A stretch of 39,156 nt of DNA from Pirellulales bacterium (GTDB lineage: Bacteria > Planctomycetota > Planctomycetia > Pirellulales > JADZDJ01): positions 1-39,156 of the forward strand of contig DASRSD010000078.1 in NCBI GenBank assembly GCA_035656635.1, given 5' to 3'. A program made the translations under genes and the position numbers. The notes under the pieces are model-generated. The model was given only the letters and a program-made list of their open reading frames with translations, searched no databases and was not told where the DNA came from. This document shows, piece by piece, positions 16,690 through 23,967 of the stretch (the first letter of the stretch is position 1; each line of letters opens with the position of its first letter).

Positions 16690-17574
16690 ATGCAGTCGGA
16701 ACAATTCCAACTTCATGCGCAAATTGAACAGCGGCACTGGTGGTTTGTCGCTCGGCGCCAAATTCTGCGCGAATTGGTTCGCACCATTGCGCCAAATTCA
16801 AAAGCGGCGACCGCGGAGCTTGCGGATCGAAAGGTTGTCGTCGATATCGGTTGCGGCACCGGCGCCAATTTGGCGGCGCTGGCGGAGGAATATCAGTGCG
16901 TGGGCATTGATACTTCGGCCGAGGCCATTAGTTTGGCCCGCCGGCGGTTTCCCGACATTTTTTTTGTGTGCGGATTTGCACCACAAGATGTGGCAGGATT
17001 TCTGCGCAAAGCAGCCGTCGTGATGCTGACCGATGTGCTGGAGCATGTGGCCGACGATCGCAAATTGCTGGCCAGCATTGTGGCCGCGTGTCCCGCCGGC
17101 GCCCAAATTTTGATTACCGTGCCGGCCGACATGCGGTTATGGAGCCCGCACGATGTGGCCTTTGGCCATTATCGCCGGTACGACGACCATTCGCTGGCCG
17201 CCGTCTGGGCTGGGCTGCCGGTAAAGCCGCGGTTAGTGTCGTATTTTAACCGTCGACTTTATCCGCTGGTTCGCGCCGTTCGGGCGGTGAATCACTGGCG
17301 CGGGCGGAGCTCCGGAGAAGCAAATACGGATTTTGCGCTGCCGGCGGCGCCAATCAATTCCATGCTGGAAAAGTACTTCGCAGGTGAGGCGCGACGATTG
17401 CTCCGCTCCATCGACCGTCCGTCGGCCGGTTATCGCCGCGGCGTGAGTCTGATTGCCATTTTGGAACGCGAAAATGTCCCGCTGCCCGCCGCAAAACCGG
17501 TAAATTTACTCGCTTTGGGCGGCAGTCCCATTGAGCTGGCGGCATCTACAATTCCGACGCCTATCGCTTTATAA
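16690..17574 (+). CDS. Class I SAM-dependent methyltransferase
   Basis: The product has 294 residues from ATG 16690. Motif I VVVDIGCGTGANLAAL binds S-adenosylmethionine, CVGIDTSAEAISLARRRFP is the acidic motif II region, and VVMLTDVLEHVADD is the post-motif with the usual LEH. The N-terminal HAQIEQRHWWFVARRQIL is typical of methyltransferases found with surface-glycan or lipid genes, and GHYRRYDDHSL also fits that group. The substrate is unknown. A longer frame from 16588 would overlap the aminotransferase by 89 bases and adds an unconvincing Arg-rich leader, so I chose 16690. The last 30 residues are probably a flexible tail. It converges with the minus-strand terminator at 17610. Confidence 0.85.
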   Translation: MQSEQFQLHAQIEQRHWWFVARRQILRELVRTIAPNSKAATAELADRKVVVDIGCGTGANLAALAEEYQCVGIDTSAEAISLARRRFPDIFFVCGFAPQDVAGFLRKAAVVMLTDVLEHVADDRKLLASIVAACPAGAQILITVPADMRLWSPHDVAFGHYRRYDDHSLAAVWAGLPVKPRLVSYFNRRLYPLVRAVRAVNHWRGRSSGEANTDFALPAAPINSMLEKYFAGEARRLLRSIDRPSAGYRRGVSLIAILERENVPLPAAKPVNLLALGGSPIELAASTIPTPIAL

Positions 17575-17609
17575 TGTGCAACGGCGTGTGTGCCGTTTGG
17601 CGTGCGCGC

Positions 17610-17648
17610 AAAAAAAGAGGGTTCTTGCTCGCCGGGACAAGAACCCTC
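17610..17648 (-). terminator. Strong intrinsic terminator on the minus strand
   Basis: Read on the minus strand, GAGGGTTCTTG - TCCCGGCGAG - CAAGAACCCTC is followed directly by seven T. This is an 11-bp perfect stem with a 10-base loop. On the plus strand the same stem follows the methyltransferase but is trailed by CAAATTGG, so it is much weaker in that direction. No minus-strand protein gene upstream explains it. Confidence 0.7.
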
Positions 17649-17790
17649 CAAATTGGCTGTCCGCATTTGAATTGGATTCAAATGTGGAGACCCACAGCCG
17701 TAACATGCGTATCGGGCCGCCGTGCTCCCTGACTTTAAGGGGGCCGGCCGACGCCCGCGTGAAGCGCACAATCTGACCAACCGGCAACGG
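17610..17790 (-). ncRNA. Candidate structured small RNA upstream of carA
   Basis: The 291 bases between the methyltransferase and carA lack a credible gene. On the minus strand they hold a long hairpin just before the terminator: GGCTGT (17699-17694), a GGGTCT bulge, CCA, CATTTGAA, loop TCCAA, TTCAAATG, CGG, ACAGCC (17660-17655). The inner 8-bp arms pair perfectly. Hairpin, short linker, terminator hairpin and T-run is the layout of a bacterial small RNA. The 5' end is not defined; 17790 is only a guess set by the repeat array that begins at 17794, and I found no clear promoter. It could also be the 3' end of an antisense RNA from the carA leader. It shows no tmRNA, SRP or RNase P hallmarks. 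Confidence 0.35.
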
Positions 17791-17793
17791 CCC

Positions 17794-17828
17794 AGTGACA
17801 AACGACTGAACGCGAACGACAAATGACT
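17794..17828. repeat. Heptamer array in the carA upstream region
   Basis: Five consecutive 7-mers are seen: AGTGACA, AACGACT, GAACGCG, AACGACA, AATGACT. They end 37 bases before the carA start codon. The unit differs from the GCAGAAG and CGATCCT types but has the same period. Confidence 0.55.
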
Positions 17829-17865
17829 GCCGAAATTCAAATTCGAATGCAGACTCCAACACGAA

Positions 17866-19056
17866 ATGAATAATCCAAAAATCGCTAAACTCGCGCTGGA
17901 AGACGGCACGGTTTTTACTGGAACTGCCTTTGGGGCAATGGGTGAGGTCGATGGCGAAGTGTGCTTTAACACTTCGATGACCGGCTACCAGGAAATTTTG
18001 ACCGATCCGAGTTATCGCGGGCAAATTGTCTGCATGACGTACCCGGAAATCGGCAACTATGGCGTAAATACTGAGGATCTGGAAAGCCCTAAACCCCAAT
18101 TGGCCGGCTATGTGGTGCGTGAGTGGAGCCGACGGGAAAGCAATTTCCGCTCCTCCGGCCGCCTGGATGAATATTTGCAGCGGCACGGCATTCCCGGCCT
18201 TGCCGAAATTGACACCCGGGCTTTGGTTCGCCGGCTGCGGTCAGGCGGGGCAATGAAGGGAATCCTTTCCAACCGCGATTTGGACGACGCCAGCCTTGTG
18301 GCGAAGGCGAAAGCCAGCCCTGGCTTGGTCGGCCGCGATTTGGTGCGCGAAGTCATTCCCGATCAACCGCGCACCTGGAACGAAAAGCTGCACGAGCTGG
18401 CGCGGCAAAAATTCGCCACCGGTTCGGGCAATCATTCCCAGGGCGCCATCGGCAGCAATGGAACGCCCGTTGCGGTCGCCTCACCGGACATCGATTTGCA
18501 TGTCATCGCGCTGGATTACGGCATGAAGTGGAATATCTTACGGCATTTGGCCGACATAGGTTGCCGTGTCACGGTTTTGCCCGGCACGGCGACGGCCGAC
18601 GATGTTCTGGCCCACAAGCCGGCCGGCGTGTTTTTATCGAACGGACCTGGCGACCCGGAGCCGCTGGAATATGCCACGACGACCATTCGCGGCATCCTGG
18701 GGCGCGTGCCGGTGTTCGGCATTTGCTTGGGGCATCAATTGCTGTCGCTGGCCTGCGGCGCAAAAACATTCAAGCTGAAGTTCGGACACCGTGGAGCGAA
18801 TCAGCCGGTGCAAAACTTGAGCACCGGCAAGGTGGAAATTACATCGCAAAACCACGGCTTTGCTGTCGCCGAAAAGACGCTGCCAGCCGAGTTGGAGATT
18901 ACGCATCGCAACCTGAACGACAACACCATCGAGGGCCTCCGGCACCGCTCGCTACCGGCCTTCTGCGTGCAATATCACCCGGAAGCTTCGGCCGGCCCGC
19001 ACGATAGCGCGTATTTGTTCGACTACTTCAAGCACTTGATGCTGAACGGCAAATGA
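17866..19056 (+). CDS. carA: Carbamoyl-phosphate synthase small subunit
   Basis: The 396-residue glutaminase subunit supplies ammonia from glutamine to the large subunit CarB for carbamoyl phosphate, feeding arginine and pyrimidine synthesis. The N-terminal CPSase domain has ALEDGTVFTGTAFG, GEVCFNTSMTGYQEILTDPS and GIPGLAEIDTRALVRRLR. The class I glutamine amidotransferase domain has LSNGPGDP, the nucleophile C287 in FGICLGHQ, and H371/E373 in QYHPEAS. A linker at about residues 185-208 (Gly/Ser/Asn-rich) is slightly longer than usual. ATG at 17866 has no ribosome site; a heptamer array lies just upstream. No carB follows, so the large subunit must be elsewhere. Confidence 0.96.
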   Translation: MNNPKIAKLALEDGTVFTGTAFGAMGEVDGEVCFNTSMTGYQEILTDPSYRGQIVCMTYPEIGNYGVNTEDLESPKPQLAGYVVREWSRRESNFRSSGRLDEYLQRHGIPGLAEIDTRALVRRLRSGGAMKGILSNRDLDDASLVAKAKASPGLVGRDLVREVIPDQPRTWNEKLHELARQKFATGSGNHSQGAIGSNGTPVAVASPDIDLHVIALDYGMKWNILRHLADIGCRVTVLPGTATADDVLAHKPAGVFLSNGPGDPEPLEYATTTIRGILGRVPVFGICLGHQLLSLACGAKTFKLKFGHRGANQPVQNLSTGKVEITSQNHGFAVAEKTLPAELEITHRNLNDNTIEGLRHRSLPAFCVQYHPEASAGPHDSAYLFDYFKHLMLNGK

Positions 19057-19057
19057 G

Positions 19058-19143
19058 CAATGACCAAAACCCAATGACCAACAAATGAATCACGGAACTG
19101 AATCGAGCAATTGGTCGTTGGAGCTTGGTCATTCTCAGTCATT
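19058..19143. repeat. Inverted dispersed repeat between carA and the GAP1-like gene
   Basis: Left arm 19058-19082 (CAATGACCAAAACCCAATGA...) faces right arm 19118-19143. The reverse complement of the right arm is AATGACTGAGAATGACCAAG followed by CTCCAAC. The arms share AATGACCAA-type words in opposite orientation. The right arm contains the stop codon of the minus-strand GAP1-like gene. It may serve as a two-way transcription barrier between the convergent genes. Confidence 0.5.
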
Positions 19144-20515
19144 CGGACTTGAACAGCAGCGTCAAAACGTCTAACGCTCCAATCGCTTTGTGTGCATCGC
19201 GCATCCCTTGTTCGTGGCAAGCGTCCCAGAGGGTTAACGCATAGTGCAAATACTGTTCACGCAGCGCGGCCATGGTTGATGCCGTAAGCCGCTCGCTAAG
19301 CTGGGTCCAAAGTTGATTTACATTTTCCACGGCCCCTGCCACGGCGTGAACTGCGTCGTAGATGGAATCGTCCAACTGCTCCAGAAGCTCGATGCACGCG
19401 GGGTCCGTTACCGTATGGATTTTTGCCCCTGAGCCAGCCACAAAACTAACTGGGTCACGGCTATAGTTGCTATGCGAACGAGTACGTGGCGAGCGCGGCT
19501 CGGAATTCGATTGAACGGCAGCCGTCTGATTTCGGGGACGGTCGGTGCGATATAGCCGTTCGGAGGCGGCGGCCAATCGTGGAGGCTGGGGAGCCGGCTC
19601 TTCGGAATTTGCCGCGACGACAATGGCCTCGCGATGCAATTCCTTCCGTAGTTGTTCTCCCAACGAATTTAATTCTTCCCAGCGCAAATCAGGACGTCGT
19701 TGTTGCAATGCTGCGGCGAGCTGGGGCAATTGATCGAACCGGATTGCGTCGGCCACATAGGCCGCCCAACCCGTGAGTTCCACCGCGGCGGCGCCCGGGG
19801 AAGACAGATCGATCAAGGTCACTCCTTCGTTGCGCACGGCACGGTGCTGTTCGGCGGCATCTTCCGACACGGGTGCTAAGCGAAACGGACGCCGGGGCGA
19901 AAATCGTAGACCGGTGGTAAACGTCAATGCGGTGCGACATTCTGTGGGAAAGCACTGCAGCAATCCGCCGAACAAAGTCTCGCAGTGTGCAGTGCCGGAC
20001 AGGAGATGAATTCCGGGCTCCATCGCCGCCGCAATCAATTGGGCCACCTCCTCCGGTCCGCGTTGATCGGCCAGTTGCGCCAGCAAACCCTCGTCGACGG
20101 TGTTGGCTCGGCCTACCAGAGTAAACGGCTCCAGCGTGGCTGGCGGCTGATCGTGCACCGTCAGCACGCCCTTGGCCCACGCGGCCCGCAACACGGCAAA
20201 CGGATTATTCGCAAACCGGGCCAGCACAGCAGCGGGCACGAGCAGAAACTGGGTGTAGATTCGTGCTCCGCCGCGACTGCTGTACTCTTGCCCCGCGGCC
20301 ACGGTTTTCGATACGCAATAGGTCCCGCACTGCAAACAGTGAAAATTCACGCTAGATTGTTCGTCCCGATCGGTATTCAACGCATCGTGCGATGGTCCCC
20401 ACACCGCCAATTCGCGCGCCTGCCTGTCCGTTACGCCCGGACTCCGTGCCAAAAGCTGATACCCTGCCGCGTGTTCGGTGCGGGCGGAAGTAAATATGGC
20501 CTGTTCGATCAACAC
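19139..20515 (-). CDS. GTPase-associated protein 1 (GAP1)-like protein
   Basis: From GTG 20515 the product has 458 residues; AGGAG lies 6 bases upstream. The open frame runs further upstream into the GTPase gene, but that part looks like a shadow. The first 115 residues (IEQAIFTSAR, GYQLLARSPGVTDRQARELAVWGPSH, SVNFHCLQCGTYCVSKTVAAG, YTQFLLVPAAVLARFANNPF) match what I recall of the GAP1 N-terminal type 2 domain. The region with RGPEEVAQLIAAAMEPGIHLLSG and LFGGLLQCFPTECRTALTFTTGL resembles the GAP1 middle domain. A polar linker and a C-terminal helical region follow. In published comparative genomics these proteins sit beside Double-GTPase genes in predicted conflict or signalling systems; their biochemistry is unknown. 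Here it is the last gene of the set, 85 bases after the GTPase. Confidence 0.75.
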   Translation of the reverse strand: MLIEQAIFTSARTEHAAGYQLLARSPGVTDRQARELAVWGPSHDALNTDRDEQSSVNFHCLQCGTYCVSKTVAAGQEYSSRGGARIYTQFLLVPAAVLARFANNPFAVLRAAWAKGVLTVHDQPPATLEPFTLVGRANTVDEGLLAQLADQRGPEEVAQLIAAAMEPGIHLLSGTAHCETLFGGLLQCFPTECRTALTFTTGLRFSPRRPFRLAPVSEDAAEQHRAVRNEGVTLIDLSSPGAAAVELTGWAAYVADAIRFDQLPQLAAALQQRRPDLRWEELNSLGEQLRKELHREAIVVAANSEEPAPQPPRLAAASERLYRTDRPRNQTAAVQSNSEPRSPRTRSHSNYSRDPVSFVAGSGAKIHTVTDPACIELLEQLDDSIYDAVHAVAGAVENVNQLWTQLSERLTASTMAALREQYLHYALTLWDACHEQGMRDAHKAIGALDVLTLLFKSE

Positions 20516-20600
20516 GTGGAGCTCCTGCAAGATTGGTTTGCTCTGCCGAAAGTCAAGCTGATATGGTTCGATGCAAAGGAAATGGAGTAACCGATACCTT

Positions 20601-21530
20601 TTAGCGTTTCGATCGTTCACGCTTGGACCGAATTTGCTCGACAATCCAGCGGAACGGTTCGAGAATGCCTCGCGGCTCAATCCGTAGCGGCGCGCGCACT
20701 CGGCCTGCGCTGGGAACGTTCCGCATGCCGGTCGCGCCGGCGACTCCCGCGGCAAAAAATTTGTGCTGATGGAATCGTTCCCGACAGTATTGCCACAAGC
20801 TAGCGGCATGCCGCTGGGCATAAATTGTCGGATCGTCGAAAGAATCTTCGCATTGATCGGCCTTGCTGAACACAAGCGCTACGGGCCGCTGTTGCCACGA
20901 GTTCTTTTCGTCGGTTTCTAATTCACTGAGATAGGTCAGCAACTTCATGGTGAAATAATTTTGTTCGTTATGGCCGGAAAGCAGGCCCGTGCTGTCGACC
21001 AGAATCATCGCGCCGGCACACTTCTGCAAAAACGAGCGAATGGCCACATAGGAATGGGGATGTTCGACCTCTTCCAGCAACGCTTCGCCCGCCACGTCGG
21101 GCATAATCAGCTCAAAGGGGTGTTTTTCTTGCGGGCGGCGAACCTGGCAGTGAACCCAATTCCAGCGATCCGGTTCGTTCGACGTTTTTGCCGGAAATTC
21201 GCAGCGCGCCAGCGCTTGCATGGCATTCTGCTGCAGCGTGACCGAGAAAGCCCCGCGGGCCACGATTTGCATTTCGTCCGGCATGCGCGAGAGCATATCC
21301 AGCAGCATGCCCAAGTACACCGTTTTTCCGACGCCGCTGGAACCGATGGTAGCGACCATTTGGGGCTGCAGTTTTTGCGACTGGGCCTGGTGCGCCAGCG
21401 CCATCGGCGCCTGGCAGTGCCGGCACAGCTCGGCATCGAATGCGTTTCCCTGGCCACAAATATAACAAGACACCTGTACGGCGTATTGGGCCAGGCGGTA
21501 CGAATCCATCGGCAGCACGGCTTTGGTCAT
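20601..21530 (-). CDS. Zinc-ribbon GTPase of the Double-GTPase (DO-GTPase) type
   Basis: The 309-residue protein has an N-terminal zinc ribbon (C22, C25, C36, C39 in CYICG...CRHC) and a P-loop GTPase domain. G1 is GSSGVGKT (63-70), G3 is DVAGE (145-149) and G4 is SKAD (222-225), which favours guanine. The spacing between G1 and G3 is long, with a helical insertion, as in TRAFAC-like GTPases of conflict systems. No membrane segment is seen, so it should be cytosolic. The start ATG overlaps the stop of the FGE-like gene (ATGA, 21527-21530), implying translational coupling. With the downstream GAP1-like gene it probably forms the core switch of the system. The Double-GTPase 2 assignment is from memory of the family, without a search. 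Confidence 0.8.
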   Translation of the reverse strand: MTKAVLPMDSYRLAQYAVQVSCYICGQGNAFDAELCRHCQAPMALAHQAQSQKLQPQMVATIGSSGVGKTVYLGMLLDMLSRMPDEMQIVARGAFSVTLQQNAMQALARCEFPAKTSNEPDRWNWVHCQVRRPQEKHPFELIMPDVAGEALLEEVEHPHSYVAIRSFLQKCAGAMILVDSTGLLSGHNEQNYFTMKLLTYLSELETDEKNSWQQRPVALVFSKADQCEDSFDDPTIYAQRHAASLWQYCRERFHQHKFFAAGVAGATGMRNVPSAGRVRAPLRIEPRGILEPFRWIVEQIRSKRERSKR

Positions 21531-22780
21531 GCCAGCGTCTCCTCGACGGCCTCGTCGTGAAACAATTCGGCTTGTTCAATGAATGGAGGTCCTTGGTGTG
21601 CCATCTCGCCACATGGCAATTCGTCTTGTTCCGCATGCGATTCACCGGGCAAGGAACTTCCCGCGATTGCAGCAGATGAATCAGCAAGTTGATCGAGAGG
21701 CTTACCCGGCGGCGGATCGGTCGGCGGTCCGGCAATGTCGCAGAGGCTTAAGGCACAACGAAAACCAATGTTATGCTTTCGCAGAATGGGGTTTTCGCCG
21801 CTGGCAAATTGGCACGTGGCCTGATGTTCGAAGTACGTGTCAAACGCGCCGCCACGAATGGTCTTCAACAGGGGGCCATGGCCGTATAACACTTCCTCCG
21901 TGGTCGGTTCGGTTTCCAAGGTGGTGGCGGTCCACTCCCAAGCATTTCCAATCAATTGATATACTCCGCCGACGCTAACGCCCTCTGCGAATTCGTCGAC
22001 CGCCACCATCCGGCCGGGCTCAGATCCCCAGACGTTTGCCTTGCTGCGATCGAACGTTTCTCCCCATGGATACTGGCGCTGCAGCGAGGTGCCTGCACTG
22101 AGGGTTACCGGCCAACTGCCGGCCTTGACCCATTCCGCATCGGTCGGCAAACGCTTGCCGACCCAACGTGCATAGGCGACCGCCTCGTACCAACTAACTC
22201 CGACCACAGGCAAGCGCTCCTCTCCGGGCAAATACCGTCCGTCTTTCCAAAACCGCGGTCCGGGTTCTCCCGTTTGATCTGTGAAATCGAGCACCGCGGG
22301 CCAAACCTCTTGGTCCCAAATTGCCATTTCCTGATATCCACCAGCGTTGACAAACTGCTGATACTGCTGGTTGGTGACCAAATAGCGGTCCAAAAATACG
22401 CTTTGCACCGCCACGGTGAATTCCTGAGGAGAATTGAAATCTTCGGTGGCAAACAGTGGGTAGTCGACATCGAACACACACGGCTCTAAATAAACAGTTC
22501 CCGCCGGCACCAAGCCCATCGAATCGCTTAACGCCTGCTTGGCTTTTTCGTAAAAATCTGGCATTAAATTGCGCGCAATTTGGGCCCGCAACAGCAACGC
22601 AAAGCGCCCGTCAACAAGCATTTGATCTACAAGCGAACCGACATCGTCCGCCGTTGGTACAGCATGGGCTGGCGGATGGCTAACCTGCACAGGTGGTTGC
22701 GGAAGAAGTTGCTTGCTTTTCAATAAAAAATGCGCGTGTTTGTGCCAATGCGGCAGCATGTGGCGGATGCGAGTAAACAT
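21527..22780 (-). CDS. FGE/SUMF1-like (formylglycine-generating enzyme fold) protein
   Basis: The product has 417 residues from ATG 22780; GGGAGGTG lies about 6 bases upstream, so it is preferred to the in-frame GTG at 22789. After a polar Pro/His-rich N-terminus and a helical segment (RFALLLRAQIARNLMPDFYEKA), residues about 90-345 show the FGE-sulfatase fold: DRYLVTNQQYQQFVNAGGY, LPVVGVSWYEAVAYARWVGKRLPTDAEW (in parts), YPWGETFD, GVYQLIGNAWEWT, RGGAFDTYFEHQATCQF and IGFRCALSL. The first catalytic cysteine of true FGE, just after the RGGxx element, is replaced (RGGAFDT) and only one Cys remains nearby. Enzyme activity on sulfatases is therefore doubtful and a binding or sensing role is likelier. 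The C-terminal 70 residues are acidic and disordered. Its stop overlaps the GTPase start. Confidence 0.8.
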   Translation of the reverse strand: MFTRIRHMLPHWHKHAHFLLKSKQLLPQPPVQVSHPPAHAVPTADDVGSLVDQMLVDGRFALLLRAQIARNLMPDFYEKAKQALSDSMGLVPAGTVYLEPCVFDVDYPLFATEDFNSPQEFTVAVQSVFLDRYLVTNQQYQQFVNAGGYQEMAIWDQEVWPAVLDFTDQTGEPGPRFWKDGRYLPGEERLPVVGVSWYEAVAYARWVGKRLPTDAEWVKAGSWPVTLSAGTSLQRQYPWGETFDRSKANVWGSEPGRMVAVDEFAEGVSVGGVYQLIGNAWEWTATTLETEPTTEEVLYGHGPLLKTIRGGAFDTYFEHQATCQFASGENPILRKHNIGFRCALSLCDIAGPPTDPPPGKPLDQLADSSAAIAGSSLPGESHAEQDELPCGEMAHQGPPFIEQAELFHDEAVEETLA

Positions 22781-22857
22781 GGTGGGCACCTCCCGTGAAG
22801 CTTTTTCATAACGCGGTCGTTTCTCAGGCGGTGTATCTGTATTCCGGATGGTCCGGA

Positions 22858-23568
22858 CTATTTTTGTTTGCGGCGTCGAGCAACATCTTTCTGCAAAATC
22901 TCGAATTGGGAAAGAACCGAGCCCAGCACCGGGTCGGGATTGCTTCCTCCGGCTGAGTGCGGTGGTGGGGCGTACGATGCTGATGAAGGCGAAGGCTCTT
23001 CGGCTGCAGCGGCATAATCTTCGTCTTCCATTTGCAGCACTGCCGAAGCCACGTGTTCGGCCGATAGTGGCGCAAGACGCCGCGGGGGCGTCGGCGGGGT
23101 AATTGCCAAATCACTTTGTTGGGTGATCCACTTGGTTTGCTTGTCGAGAATGCGGCGTAATTGGCGGAGCTCAGTCATCCACTGGACGTGCTCGTCCGAC
23201 ATTTGCCGTTTTTGCCCCGCAATAATTTCCGCCATGTTGACGGCTCGACCACGGATGTTTTCGAGTTCTTCTTCCAAAGCCTGCCGTTCGCTTTCCAGCT
23301 CGGCCACGCGAATTTCCAGCTCGGCATTGTTTTCCGTGTTCTCATCCAGCGTGGGCTGAAATTCCTCGGCCAGCGGGCTGCGCAACTCTTCCAGTTGTTG
23401 GCGCTGCAGCGCCATTTGCGCTTCCGCCTGCAACAGCCTGCCGTGCAAAGTTTCCAAATCAGTGAACAAATCGGTTACAAACTGGGCATAACTTTCTTGT
23501 CCCGCTTGTAACGCCGCCAGCGATTGTTTCAAGGTTGCTCCGGCGCCGGCAGCGGTGGATATAGACAC
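22858..23568 (-). CDS. Coiled-coil protein, first gene of the GTPase/GAP1 set
   Basis: The product has 236 residues from GTG 23568, with GAGGG about 7 bases upstream; another in-frame GTG lies at 23586. Residues about 25-150 are strongly heptad-patterned and Glu/Gln/Leu-rich (LETLHGRLLQAEAQMALQRQ, LEIRVAELESERQALEEELE), predicting a long coiled coil. The tail is Pro/Ser-rich and ends in basic DVARRRKQK. There is no signal peptide, membrane segment or catalytic motif. It lies 77 bases before the FGE-like gene on the same strand and may scaffold or oligomerise the system. I do not recognise a named family. Confidence 0.65.
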   Translation of the reverse strand: MSISTAAGAGATLKQSLAALQAGQESYAQFVTDLFTDLETLHGRLLQAEAQMALQRQQLEELRSPLAEEFQPTLDENTENNAELEIRVAELESERQALEEELENIRGRAVNMAEIIAGQKRQMSDEHVQWMTELRQLRRILDKQTKWITQQSDLAITPPTPPRRLAPLSAEHVASAVLQMEDEDYAAAAEEPSPSSASYAPPPHSAGGSNPDPVLGSVLSQFEILQKDVARRRKQK

Positions 23569-23967
23569 GAATGAGCCCTCGATCACCTTGGGCTTGAACT
23601 GCCCAAGGCAAAGTGTGAACTTCGGTCGCCAAGCTCAACAAGCGCGCTTTTGCCGGAAATCGATAAGTTGCAAAAACCGCGATCTGCTGTGAAATGCAAT
23701 CGCTGGTCGCGATACATTCCCCGCTTGGTCGAATTGCAGGAACGCCGCTGGAAATGACTTGGCGCCGATCCTCAATAGCAACCCTAGTTCATAAAAGGAT
23801 TAAGGGCAAACCAGAGGCGGTTCGCGCTATTTCGCACAGCGCCACGGACCAGCCTCCCCCTTGCAAGCCGCGGTAAATATGCCATCGTTCTCATATTGGA
23901 GCTAGAAACGGCGTGGATTTTGCACGATAGGCAACCAGAAATCAGCATCTTTATGAGGAGAACTCCC
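23569..23967. other. Divergent intergenic region upstream of the GTPase/GAP1 set
   Basis: This stretch of about 400 bases separates the minus-strand coiled-coil gene from the plus-strand cysteine-rich gene and must hold both promoters. The clearest element is the hairpin CCTTGGGC-TTGAACT-GCCCAAGG (23586-23608), 17 bases upstream of the chosen coiled-coil start and overlapping the alternative GTG. It could act as an operator or as a leader hairpin. No convincing -35/-10 pair was found. ORFs here are short and lack coding character. Confidence 0.45.

Noticed and set aside
15720-16691. Minus-strand open frame (323 codons)
   Set aside because: It lies opposite the aminotransferase, whose motifs are certain, and its His/Arg/Ala-rich protein has no recognisable feature.
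17610-17790. 6S RNA, SRP RNA or tmRNA
   Set aside because: I see no tRNA-like end, SRP loop or large central bulge; only a two-hairpin small RNA layout is supported.
17569-18186. Minus-strand open frame covering the carA upstream region
   Set aside because: It is mostly opposite carA and has no family features; it does not explain the terminator at 17610, since it would run through it.
20516-20875. N-terminal extension of the GAP1-like frame into the GTPase gene
   Set aside because: The extra 120 residues lie over GTPase codons in another frame, look random and precede a GTG with a good ribosome site at the conserved IEQAIF start.
23896-23967. Longer N-terminus of the cysteine-rich protein
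   Set aside because: The residues before the ATG at 23968 are not signal-like, and the ribosome site GAGGAG is placed for the downstream ATG.
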